From Clostridia bacterium (GTDB taxonomy: Bacteria; Bacillota; Clostridia; Oscillospirales; Acutalibacteraceae): a stretch of DNA of 64,000 bases. The DNA lies in contig JAFSIV010000004.1 in NCBI GenBank assembly GCA_017439585.1, forward strand, positions 124,001 through 188,000. Direction: 5' to 3'. The translations under genes and the position numbers were made by a program. The notes beneath the pieces were generated by a model. It saw only the letters and a list, made by a program, of their open reading frames with translations. It was not told the DNA's origin and did no database searches. Positions 26,707-36,959 of this stretch are shown here, piece after piece (the first letter of the stretch is position 1; every line of letters begins with the position of its first letter).

Positions 26707-29700
26707 TTGTTGCAGTTTGTTTTAGGAAAACCATCTTCGGGAAAGAGTTATGCGGTTTTAGAAAAGATTAAGGAATTATCTTTAAAGGGTGAAAAGAGCG
26801 TGCTTATAGTGCCTGAACAGTTTACCTTTGAAAGCGAGCGCGCGGTTTTAAAAACTGTTGGAGACAGTTTTATTTTAAATACTGAGGTTTTAAGCTTTAC
26901 GAGACTTTGTTCAGAGGTAGGTCGCGCGGTTGGAGGAGTTGCAGGCAGAACCTTAAATGACTGCGATAAGGTTATCTTCATAAAAAGAGCTTTAAATCAA
27001 GTGAAAGATGAGCTTAAACTTTGGGGCAAATATTCTAATTCCATAAGTTTTTGCAAAACCTTGCTTGATACTATAAATGAGCTTAAATTAAATAATATAT
27101 CCCCTAAGGATTTGCGTAGGGTTGAGCAAATAACCGATAAACCAACCTTAAAGTTAAAGCTTTTTGATGTTGCGCTTATATACGAAACCTATGATTATTT
27201 AATGGGAGAAAAATTTATAGACCCATCGGATAATCTGGCTTTGTTATATGAAAAATTAGCTGATTATAAATATTTTGAAAATAAAACGGTATTTTTAGAT
27301 TCTTTTAAAGGGTTTACGGGAAGTCAGTTTAAAATTATTGAGCGCATTCTGTCTCAGGCGGATAATCTTTATATAACCTTTACTGATGATACCGAAAATA
27401 ATAAGGATTATAATATTTTTACTAATATTAAAACCACTCAAAATAAAATTTTGAAAAAGGCTTCGGATTATAAAATAGAAGTTTCTAAACCTATTGTTCT
27501 AGGTGAGGGAAGATATAAGAATAAAGGCTTGGCGGATGTTGAAAAACTGATTTCTGGTGTTAAGATTGATAAAATAGAAAACGACCAAAGCGTTAATATC
27601 TGCGAATGCGAAACTGTTATAGACGAAGCAGAGTTTGCAGCGAGGACTATAAGAAAACTAGTTCGCGAAAATGGGTATCGTTATCGCGATTTCGTTATAA
27701 TTTCGCGAAATGCAGCTGATTACAGCGAGGTTATAAAAAATGCTTGCAGGAGAAATAAGGTTAGTCTTTTTTATGATAATAGACAAGCTTTATCCTATTT
27801 TCCGCTTGCGGTTGCGGCAAAATCGGCGATAAACTCTTTAAGCTTTTCGAGCGAAGATATTTTCCGTTTTCATAAGAGCGGTCTCGGCAGTATATCGGCA
27901 GACGAGATTTCTATTTTAGAAAACTATGTTTATGTTTGGAATATTGAGGGAAGTCTTTGGTGCGATACTTGGGATATGAACCCCGAGGGCTTAACCGAAA
28001 CCGACCAATCAAAAAAAGAGGAAACTAAGAAGGCATTAGAGGAAATTAATGCCTTGCGCGAGCGCGCGATAGAGCCGCTTTTGAAGTTTAAAGAGAATTT
28101 TCGCGGCAACGCTTATAATATGGCAAAAGCTATCTGCGATTTGTTTGAGGATTGCTCGGCGGCAGAAAAGCTAGCCGAAATGGGCGCATTTTTTGAAAAA
28201 GAAGAGGATATTTTCTCCCGCGATACTTTAAAACAATCTTATGATGAGTATATGAAAATACTTGATAGCTTGGTTGTTTGCTTCGGTCAAAAAAGCATTA
28301 GCCGAGAAGAGTTTTGCGAAACCTTAGAGCTTAGTGTTTCTTTGGCGGATGTTGGTGTTATACCCCAAACATTAGATCAGGTAACCTTTGGCTCGGCGGA
28401 TAGAATAAGACCTTCTCGACCTAAAATTGCTTTTATTTTAGGTGCTAATCAGGGGGTATTTCCGAGCCTTGTTCAAAACAATGGCGTTTTTGGTGTTTTT
28501 GACCGCAAATATTTAATTGAAAACGATATAAAAGTGCCTGATAATTCGGTGCTTTCTTCAATAGACGAAAATTATTTGGTTTATTCAAATTTGTGTTGTC
28601 CATCCGACCGACTTTATATAAGCTATTATACTCAAAGTCTTTCGGGCGAAAAGGCAGAGCCTTCGGCTTTTGTTAATCAAATAAAATCAAAGCTGGGCGT
28701 TGAAATTTTGCGCGAGCCTCAGGAAAAACTAAATTTCTATAATCTTCCTGAAACCGAAAGCTCGGCATTTTATGAATACTCTATCAGAGCTTTGAACGAT
28801 ATTAATGGTGCAACTTCAATAAAGGAAGCTCTAAAAAACAGTAAAGAGGCTTCTAAAATAGCATATATAAACAGTGCTAATGAAAAGAGTGAAAGTTTAA
28901 CCGGTGAAACAGTAAAAGCGCTTTACGGCAAGGATATCAGATTATCTGCTTCAAAAATTGATACCTTTAACCGTTGCCATTTTTCGTATTTCTGCAAATA
29001 CGGTTTAAAGGTTAACAAAATTCAAAAAGCCGATTTTGATGTTTTGCAAAGAGGAACTATCGTTCATTTTATTTTAGAAAAGCTTATCAGCGAGTATAAA
29101 GAAGATTTAGAGAGTTTAACCGCCGAGTTTATAGCAGTTAAAACTCGTGAGTATGCCGAGGAATATTTAAGCCGTGTTTCAGGCTTTAATAAAACGAGAA
29201 ACGCAAAGACCGAGTTTATCATAAACCGAATACTGCGCTCGGTTAATGATGTTGCTTTGCATATTGTAAATGAGCTTCGCCAAAGCGACTTTAAACCAAG
29301 CAATTTTGAACTTGAAATTGGTGCTAAAAATAGTCTTTCTTTCCCGTTTGATAACGGAAATGTTTATGTTTCGGGTTATGTTGACAGGGTTGATAAGTAT
29401 GACGGTTATATTAGAATTATAGACTATAAAACAGGTTCCAGAAGCTTTAAGCTTCCAGATGTTTTGTTTGGTCTTAATTTGCAGATGCTAGTGTATCTAT
29501 ATGCACTTACAAGGTCGAGCGGTTTGCCTGATAACAGCGCGGCAGGTATTTTATATCAACCATCAAAGCGAAACACAACCGATAATTCTCTTGCTATGAA
29601 CGGTTTGTTGCCCTTGGATTTAGAGCTTTATAAGGCTATGGAAAAAGAGGGCAAGGGCGAATTTGTACCGAGACTTAGACTTACAAAGGACGGAACACCC

Positions 29701-29967
29701 TATAAAAATATGGCAGCTTTTATCGAGCCTGACGGATTTATGGCTATTTTCGATTATATTGAAAAGTTGATGCGAAAAATGGGTAATGAGCTGTCAAATG
29801 GAGATATTTCTATTTCGCCGATAAACGGTAAAGACTCTGAGGCTTGCAAATACTGTGATTTTGCGGCAGTTTGCGGTATTGAGGATGCGGAAATTAAATC
29901 TGTACCCGATTTAAGCAATAATGAAGTTTTAGAGATAATGAAAGAGGGTGAATTGGGTGGCATTTAA
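26707..29967 (+). CDS. addB: AddB, ATP-dependent nuclease subunit B (RexB)
   Basis: AddAB processes double-strand DNA ends for recombination, the counterpart of RecBCD. The 1086-residue AddB has an N-terminal Walker A (GKPSSGKSY), inactive-helicase-like central domains, and a C-terminal RecB-type nuclease (IDYKTGSRSFKLPD) held by an iron-sulfur cluster. The cluster Cys residues are visible: one near residue 757 (CHFSYFCKYGL) and three in CKYCDFAAVC near 1047-1056, the same spacing as in B. subtilis AddB. The start is a TTG with GAGGTGA. The end overlaps the addA start region. Confidence 0.95.
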   Translation: MLQFVLGKPSSGKSYAVLEKIKELSLKGEKSVLIVPEQFTFESERAVLKTVGDSFILNTEVLSFTRLCSEVGRAVGGVAGRTLNDCDKVIFIKRALNQVKDELKLWGKYSNSISFCKTLLDTINELKLNNISPKDLRRVEQITDKPTLKLKLFDVALIYETYDYLMGEKFIDPSDNLALLYEKLADYKYFENKTVFLDSFKGFTGSQFKIIERILSQADNLYITFTDDTENNKDYNIFTNIKTTQNKILKKASDYKIEVSKPIVLGEGRYKNKGLADVEKLISGVKIDKIENDQSVNICECETVIDEAEFAARTIRKLVRENGYRYRDFVIISRNAADYSEVIKNACRRNKVSLFYDNRQALSYFPLAVAAKSAINSLSFSSEDIFRFHKSGLGSISADEISILENYVYVWNIEGSLWCDTWDMNPEGLTETDQSKKEETKKALEEINALRERAIEPLLKFKENFRGNAYNMAKAICDLFEDCSAAEKLAEMGAFFEKEEDIFSRDTLKQSYDEYMKILDSLVVCFGQKSISREEFCETLELSVSLADVGVIPQTLDQVTFGSADRIRPSRPKIAFILGANQGVFPSLVQNNGVFGVFDRKYLIENDIKVPDNSVLSSIDENYLVYSNLCCPSDRLYISYYTQSLSGEKAEPSAFVNQIKSKLGVEILREPQEKLNFYNLPETESSAFYEYSIRALNDINGATSIKEALKNSKEASKIAYINSANEKSESLTGETVKALYGKDIRLSASKIDTFNRCHFSYFCKYGLKVNKIQKADFDVLQRGTIVHFILEKLISEYKEDLESLTAEFIAVKTREYAEEYLSRVSGFNKTRNAKTEFIINRILRSVNDVALHIVNELRQSDFKPSNFELEIGAKNSLSFPFDNGNVYVSGYVDRVDKYDGYIRIIDYKTGSRSFKLPDVLFGLNLQMLVYLYALTRSSGLPDNSAAGILYQPSKRNTTDNSLAMNGLLPLDLELYKAMEKEGKGEFVPRLRLTKDGTPYKNMAAFIEPDGFMAIFDYIEKLMRKMGNELSNGDISISPINGKDSEACKYCDFAAVCGIEDAEIKSVPDLSNNEVLEIMKEGELGGI

Positions 29968-32900
29968 TCCTACGAGAGAACAAGAAAATGCGATAAAGGC
30001 AACCGGTAATATACTTATATCTGCGGCGGCAGGCTCAGGTAAAACTGCGGTTTTGGTTGAAAGGGTTATAAAAAAACTTTGCGATAAGGAAAACGGAATT
30101 AGCGCGGATAAGCTTTTGATTGTAACCTATACTAATGCGGCGGCGGCAGAGATGAGGTCCAGAATTGAGGCAAGACTCGAAGAAGAAATCGCAAAAACAG
30201 AGGATAATGCTCATTTGATTTATCAAAAGCATTTGTTGCCCACTGCTAAGATTAGCACGGTTGACTCTTTCTGTATTGATTTAGTTAGAGAAAATTTTGA
30301 GGTTTTAGGTGTTTCTCCCGACTTTAAAATGAGCGACCCGAAAAGCCTGAAACTTACCGATATATCGGTTATATCTAAAATAATTGAAAGAAAAATCGAA
30401 GAAAACGACCCTGTGTTTTTAGAGCTTCTTGATATAATAGGCTCTGAATATGATGAAAACGGTTTTATAAATTTTGTGCTTGATATATTCGATTATAGCC
30501 GCCAGCTTCCTTTTCCTGAAAGTTGGTTTAAAAGCTTTGGGGATATTTATTCGAGCGGTAAATTTGAAAAGGAAAATATATGGTATAAATATTCTTTTGA
30601 AAAAGCAAAGAAAACTATTAAGAGTGCTAGAAAAGCCCTATCAAACGCTATTGATTTAATGTCGGTATCTTCGGCGGCAGCTGAGGGATATATTCCAACC
30701 TTATCCGAGGCTTCAAAGAAACTTTATGAATTAGAGGAGATTTGCGATAGCGGAGAATGGGACGAGCTTTATAATGCTTTAAATAATCTCTTTTTACCTA
30801 ATCTTCCAACGGGGGTTAAGGGTGTTTCTAAAATACCTGAAATCAATTCGGCTAAAAGCATTTATAAATATATCCAAACCAAAATATTTGAGAGCCTTAA
30901 AAAGCTTTTTTATGCCAATTTAGAATTTTTAAATTCGCAGTTTGCAAAGCTTAAAGAGCCGATAAAGCTTTTAAGCGAAATTCTAATCGAATTTGATAAC
31001 GCCTTATTTGAAGAATATAAAAAAGAAAATACCTTTACTTTCCATAACACCGAGCATTTGGCGTTGAAGCTATTATGCCGCCGGTCTGAGCAAAATGAAA
31101 AGGGAATTGAAATTTTGCCTAATGCCAAAGAGCTTATAGACCGCTTTGGCGAGGTTATGGTTGATGAATGTCAGGACACAAATGATTTGCAGGATTTGCT
31201 TTTCTATGTTTTGTCCGACCGAGAAAGCAAGCTATTCGTTGTTGGAGATGTTAAGCAGAGTATTTATAGATTCAGAGGCGCTAATCCTAAAAACTTCCTT
31301 GATAAGAAAAATTCTTATATTCCTTATGAAGTATCAGAGGAAAATGAGCCTAAAAAAATTGTTTTAGGAGCAAATTTTAGGTGCAAAAATGAGGTTTGCG
31401 ATTTTGTTAATTTCTTCTTTGAACTCTTTATGACCGGAGAAACAGGGGAGATTATTTACGGCGAGGAGGAAAGGCTTATTCCTGCTGCCGAATACCCTGA
31501 AACTAATATTGTTTCAACCGAATTTTGCGTTGTTGAGACAAAGGGTGAGGACGAAAAGGATATAAAAATCGAGGCTATGCATATAGCAAAATATATCAGA
31601 AAAGTGATGAATGAGGGCGCGGTTATAAGGGTTGATAAAAGCACTCTTAGAAAGGCCGATTATTCAGATTTTGCGATTTTGCTCAGAAATGCAAACCTTA
31701 AAGGTCCTGTTCTAGCCTCCGCTTTAAAGGAATGCGGTATACCTGTTGCTATTAGTAAAGAAAGCTTTATAGAAAGCTTTGAAATTGCGGTTGTTTTATC
31801 GCTTTTAAAGGTTATTGATAACCCTAGAAACGATATTGAGCTTTTGGCGGTTATGATGTCTCCAATATTCCGTTTTACTGCTGAGGATATGGCGAAAATC
31901 AGGGTTAACTCTAAATATACAACCCTTTATAATGCGGTGTCAACTTATGCTTTAAAAGATGAAAAAACTGCCGAGTTTCTTGAAACTCTTAAAAAGCTTA
32001 GAGTTTATGCAGCGGTTAATTCGGTTGATAAAATAATAGGTTATATTTTAGATAAAACCGACTTTTTGCAAATGAGTCTCATTTTAAATGACGGAATTAG
32101 AAGAAGAAATAATTTAAATCTGTTATGCGATTTAGCAAAAGGGTACTCTGAAAGTCAAGGCGGAAGTATTGGAGGGTTTGTTAAATATATCGAAAAGCAA
32201 TCCGAATACGGTATAAAAGTTGGAGGTACTGTTTCGGGTGATAACTCGGTTAAGATTATGAGTATACACGGTTCTAAGGGCTTGCAGTTTCCGGTTTGCA
32301 TTTTGGCAGAACTATCAAATGGCTTTTCAAAAACCGATTCCAAGAAATCTGCGGTTTATTCAACCGGGAACGGTATAGGCTTTAAGTATTATGATGAGAC
32401 TCAGAAAGAGCGGTTTACAACTATCGGCAGAGAGGCTATTTTAGATAAGGCGAATGCGGAAAATTTAAGCGAGGAGCTAAGGCTTTTCTATGTTGCTATG
32501 ACCAGAACTCAGGACCGTCTTTTTATGATAGGCTGTGTTAGTGATTTAGAAAAGAAAACAAAAGAATACACCTCGCTTTTGATGACTTCAAATAACAAAA
32601 TAAGTTTTGATTTGTTTTTGAAAACCAACTCATATTTTGATTGGCTTATGCTCTCATTGCTTCTTCACCCTGACGGTAAAATTTTAAGAGACAGCGGTCA
32701 TTCGCTTGTGGTTTTGAATACTGATAGCAGAATAAATTTTAATATTAAAAACGGTATTCCCGATTTAGAAAACCAAAAAGCAGAAGATAATACCGTATGC
32801 CAAGCAGATAGAAATATAACCGATGCTATAAAGCAAAATCTTAATTTTGTTTATCCTTTTGAGGAACTTTTGGAGATAGAATCAAAGGCGTCCGTATCAA

Positions 32901-33478
32901 GTATTGTTGGAAAGGCCGAAAGTATGAAATATGCTTTTTCTTATAAGCCTGCCTTTTTATCTGAGGGTGGTATAACCTCTGCCGAAAAGGGAACTGCAAT
33001 GCATAAGGTTATGGAATACTTTGATTTTGATAAGTGCGATGATATTGAGGCAGAGCTCGAAAGACTTTATGAATGGCAGTATATCTCCGAAAAGGAATAT
33101 AACTCTATTGATAAGAGTAAGTTGCAATCCTTCTTTAAAAGTGATATATTTAATCGTATAAAAAATGCTTTATCACTAAATCGCGAAATGAGATTTTTAA
33201 CCGAGGTTGAAGCTGGTAGCATAAAACCCGATTTAAAGGATAATATTTCTAATGAAAAAATTATCGTTCAGGGTGCGGTTGATGTGTGCTTTACCGAGCC
33301 TGACGGGGTTGTTATATTAGATTTTAAAACCGATAGGGTAAAAGACAAAGAAAGTCTTATCAGTGCATATTCAGAGCAGCTTAACATTTATGCTTTGGCG
33401 GCAGAGAAGATTTTCTCAAAGCCGGTAAAACAAAAAATTATTTATTCCTTTGAGCTTTTAGAGGAGATAGAGGTTTAG
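29957..33478 (+). CDS. addA: AddA, helicase-exonuclease subunit A (RexA)
   Basis: This is the active UvrD-type helicase and second nuclease of AddAB. The 1173 residues show Walker A (SAAAGSGKTAVLVERV), Walker B (VMVDECQDTNDLQ), the SF1 motif GDVKQSIYRFRGANP, motif V/VI (MSIHGSKGLQFPV, LFYVAMTRTQDRL), and a C-terminal RecB nuclease domain with GAVDVCF and ILDFKTDR. I chose the GTG at 29957, six bases after GAGGGTG, giving an 11-base overlap with addB; an in-frame GTG at 29948 lies inside the site. It continues with a 4-base gap into the ABC exporter genes. Confidence 0.96.
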   Translation: MAFNPTREQENAIKATGNILISAAAGSGKTAVLVERVIKKLCDKENGISADKLLIVTYTNAAAAEMRSRIEARLEEEIAKTEDNAHLIYQKHLLPTAKISTVDSFCIDLVRENFEVLGVSPDFKMSDPKSLKLTDISVISKIIERKIEENDPVFLELLDIIGSEYDENGFINFVLDIFDYSRQLPFPESWFKSFGDIYSSGKFEKENIWYKYSFEKAKKTIKSARKALSNAIDLMSVSSAAAEGYIPTLSEASKKLYELEEICDSGEWDELYNALNNLFLPNLPTGVKGVSKIPEINSAKSIYKYIQTKIFESLKKLFYANLEFLNSQFAKLKEPIKLLSEILIEFDNALFEEYKKENTFTFHNTEHLALKLLCRRSEQNEKGIEILPNAKELIDRFGEVMVDECQDTNDLQDLLFYVLSDRESKLFVVGDVKQSIYRFRGANPKNFLDKKNSYIPYEVSEENEPKKIVLGANFRCKNEVCDFVNFFFELFMTGETGEIIYGEEERLIPAAEYPETNIVSTEFCVVETKGEDEKDIKIEAMHIAKYIRKVMNEGAVIRVDKSTLRKADYSDFAILLRNANLKGPVLASALKECGIPVAISKESFIESFEIAVVLSLLKVIDNPRNDIELLAVMMSPIFRFTAEDMAKIRVNSKYTTLYNAVSTYALKDEKTAEFLETLKKLRVYAAVNSVDKIIGYILDKTDFLQMSLILNDGIRRRNNLNLLCDLAKGYSESQGGSIGGFVKYIEKQSEYGIKVGGTVSGDNSVKIMSIHGSKGLQFPVCILAELSNGFSKTDSKKSAVYSTGNGIGFKYYDETQKERFTTIGREAILDKANAENLSEELRLFYVAMTRTQDRLFMIGCVSDLEKKTKEYTSLLMTSNNKISFDLFLKTNSYFDWLMLSLLLHPDGKILRDSGHSLVVLNTDSRINFNIKNGIPDLENQKAEDNTVCQADRNITDAIKQNLNFVYPFEELLEIESKASVSSIVGKAESMKYAFSYKPAFLSEGGITSAEKGTAMHKVMEYFDFDKCDDIEAELERLYEWQYISEKEYNSIDKSKLQSFFKSDIFNRIKNALSLNREMRFLTEVEAGSIKPDLKDNISNEKIIVQGAVDVCFTEPDGVVILDFKTDRVKDKESLISAYSEQLNIYALAAEKIFSKPVKQKIIYSFELLEEIEV

Positions 33479-33482
33479 TTTA

Positions 33483-35204
33483 ATGATTAAATTGCTTAAA
33501 TATTTAAAAAAATATATATTTCAAGCTATATCCGCCCCCGCGCTTAAAGTGTTGGAGGTTTGCTTCGAGTTAATTGTTCCGTTGGTTGTGGCATCTATTA
33601 TTGATGTTGGAATTAAGAATTCGAACACTTCTTATGTTTTGAAAATGTGCGGTATATTGGCTGTTTTAGCGGTTGTTGGTTTGGGATGTACTCTAATAGC
33701 GCAGTTTTTTGCCGCTAAAACTGCGGTAGGTTTTTGCGCTGATATAAGAGCGGCATTATTTAAGCATATTTCTTCTCTTTCATATTCCTCTCTTGATAAT
33801 TTAGGTGCTTCAACCCTAATTACTAGATTAACCTCCGATTTAAACCAAGTTCAAACGGGGGTTAATTTAACCTTGCGTTTATTGCTCCGTTCGCCGTTTG
33901 TTGTATTCGGTGCTATGATTATGGCATTTATAGTGGACAGCAAGGCGGCTTTGGTTTTTGTTATAACCATACCCTTGCTAGCTGTTATAATATTCGCAGT
34001 TATGCTAGTATCAATTCCGCTTTACAGGTCTGTTCAGGCGGCTCTCGATAAGGTTGTTCTTAAAACGGGAGAAAATTTGCAGGGTGTTAGAGTTATCAGA
34101 GCATTTTGCAAAGAAAATGACGAAATTGCAGAGTTTGAAGAAAAAAATAAGCTTTTAAACGCTATGCAAATCAGGGTTGGCAAAATTGCCGCTCTTTTAA
34201 ACCCTGCAACAATAATTATCATAAATATTGCAATTTCCATTCTTATCTATAAAGGTGCTTTAAGGGTTAATATCGGTGAGCTTTCGGCGGGTGAGGTTGT
34301 TGCCTTATATAACTATATGAGCCAGATTTTAATTGAGCTTATAAAGCTTGCAAACCTTATAATTAATGTTACAAAGTCGGTAGCTAGCGGTAACCGAATT
34401 CAATCTGTTTTCGAAATAGAGCCAGAGCAGAATAGGGGTAAAATTAAAACAGTTGATTTCAGTAAACCGGCTGTTGAGTTTAAAAATGTAAGTTTTTCCT
34501 ATAACGGTGAGGGCGAAAATGCCATTGAAAATATTAATTTAAAAATCGGCTCAGGAGAAAATGTTGGAATAATAGGTCCAACCGGTTCGGGTAAAAGCAC
34601 AATAGTTAATTTAATACCTGGATTTTATAATATAACCTCGGGTGAAATTAAAATTTTCGGCGAAAATATCGAAAATTTAGACCTTGATTTTTTGCGCAGT
34701 ATTATCGGAATAGTGCCTCAAAAGGCGGTGCTTTTTAAAGGAAGCATCAGAGATAATATGAAAATATCTGCACCAAATATTTCTGACGAAGAAATTTATA
34801 CTGCTTTAAAAATGGCTCAGGCATATGAGATAGTTAAAGGCAAAGAGGGCGAGCTTGATTTTATTATTGAGCAGGATGGAAGAAATCTTTCGGGCGGTCA
34901 AAAGCAGCGACTTTGCATAGCAAGGGCGCTTGTCAGGAAGCCTAAAATTTTGATACTTGATGATTCTTCCAGTGCCTTAGATTTTGCAACTGATGCCGCA
35001 TTAAGAAAGGCTTTAAGTGAAATATCTGCAGATACCACCGTTATAACCATTTCTCAAAGAGCATCCGCTATTAGAAATTGCGATAATATTTTCGTTTTAG
35101 ACGAGGGCGTTTTATTAGCGAGTGGCAAGGATAACGAGCTTAAAGACTCTTGCGAGCTTTACTTAGAAATTCGCAAAACCCAATTCGGCGAGGAGGGGGC
35201 TTAA
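33483..35204 (+). CDS. ABC exporter half-transporter with degenerate ATPase site
   Basis: The 573-residue protein has a six-helix membrane domain (residues 1-310) fused to an ATPase domain. Walker A (GPTGSGKST) and the signature LSGGQKQR are intact. The catalytic Glu after Walker B is Asp (ILILDDSSSALD), and the switch His is replaced by Gln (TISQRAS). This is the BmrC/LmrC-type subunit of a heterodimeric exporter: it binds but hardly hydrolyses ATP at its own site. It pairs with the next gene, one base away. Substrate (drug, lipid or peptide) is unknown. It follows addA by 4 bp. Confidence 0.93.
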   Translation: MIKLLKYLKKYIFQAISAPALKVLEVCFELIVPLVVASIIDVGIKNSNTSYVLKMCGILAVLAVVGLGCTLIAQFFAAKTAVGFCADIRAALFKHISSLSYSSLDNLGASTLITRLTSDLNQVQTGVNLTLRLLLRSPFVVFGAMIMAFIVDSKAALVFVITIPLLAVIIFAVMLVSIPLYRSVQAALDKVVLKTGENLQGVRVIRAFCKENDEIAEFEEKNKLLNAMQIRVGKIAALLNPATIIIINIAISILIYKGALRVNIGELSAGEVVALYNYMSQILIELIKLANLIINVTKSVASGNRIQSVFEIEPEQNRGKIKTVDFSKPAVEFKNVSFSYNGEGENAIENINLKIGSGENVGIIGPTGSGKSTIVNLIPGFYNITSGEIKIFGENIENLDLDFLRSIIGIVPQKAVLFKGSIRDNMKISAPNISDEEIYTALKMAQAYEIVKGKEGELDFIIEQDGRNLSGGQKQRLCIARALVRKPKILILDDSSSALDFATDAALRKALSEISADTTVITISQRASAIRNCDNIFVLDEGVLLASGKDNELKDSCELYLEIRKTQFGEEGA

Positions 35205-35205
35205 T

Positions 35206-36951
35206 ATGGCAAAAATGGAAAAAAGCGTTATAAAACGAGTGATAAAAACCGTAATGCCATATAAAGTTTTGGTATTATTCTCCCTGGTTTTAACCGTTTT
35301 GAGTGTTGGTTTAACCCTTTATATACCTGTTTTGGCAGGTAGAGCTATCGACTCTATAAAAGGCTTTAAGGATGTTGATTTTGAGTCTTTATACAAATGC
35401 CTTATTATGATTTCTGTTTGCGCTGTTTTGGCGGGCGTTTTGCAATGGATAATAAGCGTTATTAATAATAAAATTGCTTATAAAACGGTAAGAAGCCTTA
35501 GAAATCAGGCATTTGCTCATTTGAATAAGCTTCCTTTAAGTTTTATAGACAGTCATCCATACGGCGATATTTTAAGCCGAATTACTGCCGATGCAGAGCA
35601 GTTTACCGACGGGCTTATTTTGGGATTTTCGCAGTTTTTTAATGGAATAGTAACCATTCTTATAACCCTTGTTTTTATGGTTATGATAAACCCGTTGATT
35701 TCGCTTGTTGTGGTTCTTTTAACCCCGATATCTCTCTTTATTGCTAAATTTATAGCAAGCAGAACACATGGATTTTTTAAAGCTCAGTCGGATATAAGGG
35801 GAGAGCAGACCGCCTATATTAACGAGAAAATTCAAAACTCGAAAACGGTGAAAGCTTTTTCTTATGAGGCCGAATCGGTTAAAGATTTTGAAAATATAAA
35901 TGATAAACTAAGAAAAGTTTCGGTTAAAGCTATTTTCTTTTCTTCGCTTACCAATCCGAGCACAAGATTTGTTAATAATCTAATCTATGCGGCGGTAGGT
36001 CTTGCAGGAGCATTTGCGGTTATATCAAACCCGGATTATTTATCGGTTGGCGGTTTTGTTAGCTTTTTAGCTTATGCAAATCAGTATACTAAGCCATTTA
36101 ATGAGATTTCGGGGGTTTTAACCGAGCTTCAAAATGCGTTAGTTTGCGCCGGCAGAATTTTTGATTTATTGGATACCGAACCTGTAAGCTCGGATGAGGA
36201 TTTAAAAGAGCTTAAAAATGCCAACGGCAATGTTGAAATAAATAATGTCAGCTTTTCTTATGATAAAACTAAAAAGCTTTTGCAAAACCTCAATTTGCAG
36301 GTTAAAAGCGGTCAGAAAATTGCGATTGTCGGACCGACAGGTTGCGGAAAAACCACCCTCATAAATTTGCTTATGAGATTTTATGATGTTGATAGTGGAA
36401 GCATTAAGGTGGAGGATTTTGATATCAGGGAAATAACCAGAAAAAGTCTCAGAGAAAGTTATGGTATGGTATTACAGGAAACCTGGCTTAAAGACGCAAC
36501 GGTTAAAGAAAATATTGCTTACGGCAACGAAAATGCAACTGATGAAGAGATTATAGCGGCTGCAAAAGCGGCTCACGCTCATAAATTTATTAAGAGACTT
36601 CCAAATGGTTACGATACCCATATCAGTAATTCTAGCGGTAAGTTATCGGTTGGCGAGCGTCAGCTTTTATGTATTGCAAGAGCTATGCTTTCTAATCCTT
36701 CTATGCTGATTTTAGACGAGGCGACTTCTTCTATTGATACTCATACCGAGCAAAAGGTTCAGTCTGCTTTCAGAAGATTAATGCAAAATAAAACCTCTTT
36801 TGTTGTGGCTCACAGGCTTTCAACAATACTTGATGCTGATTTAATTTTGGTGATGAAGGATGGCAATATCATAGAGCAGGGAACCCATAAAGAGCTTCTT
36901 AAAAAAGGCGGTTTTTATACCACTTTATACAACAGTCAGTTTGCGGTTTGA
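35206..36951 (+). CDS. ABC exporter half-transporter, catalytically competent partner
   Basis: The 581-residue protein has six membrane helices followed by an ATPase domain with Walker A (GPTGCGKTT), Walker B with its catalytic Glu (LILDEATSSID) and the switch His (VAHRLST). Its signature is LSVGE instead of LSGGQ. In a heterodimer the altered signature faces the Walker A of the preceding subunit, so both defects fall on the same composite site, as in LmrCD and BmrCD. GAGGGGG precedes the start. It overlaps or abuts the SLOG gene that follows. Confidence 0.93.
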   Translation: MAKMEKSVIKRVIKTVMPYKVLVLFSLVLTVLSVGLTLYIPVLAGRAIDSIKGFKDVDFESLYKCLIMISVCAVLAGVLQWIISVINNKIAYKTVRSLRNQAFAHLNKLPLSFIDSHPYGDILSRITADAEQFTDGLILGFSQFFNGIVTILITLVFMVMINPLISLVVVLLTPISLFIAKFIASRTHGFFKAQSDIRGEQTAYINEKIQNSKTVKAFSYEAESVKDFENINDKLRKVSVKAIFFSSLTNPSTRFVNNLIYAAVGLAGAFAVISNPDYLSVGGFVSFLAYANQYTKPFNEISGVLTELQNALVCAGRIFDLLDTEPVSSDEDLKELKNANGNVEINNVSFSYDKTKKLLQNLNLQVKSGQKIAIVGPTGCGKTTLINLLMRFYDVDSGSIKVEDFDIREITRKSLRESYGMVLQETWLKDATVKENIAYGNENATDEEIIAAAKAAHAHKFIKRLPNGYDTHISNSSGKLSVGERQLLCIARAMLSNPSMLILDEATSSIDTHTEQKVQSAFRRLMQNKTSFVVAHRLSTILDADLILVMKDGNIIEQGTHKELLKKGGFYTTLYNSQFAV

Positions 36952-36959
36952 GGTGGGGT

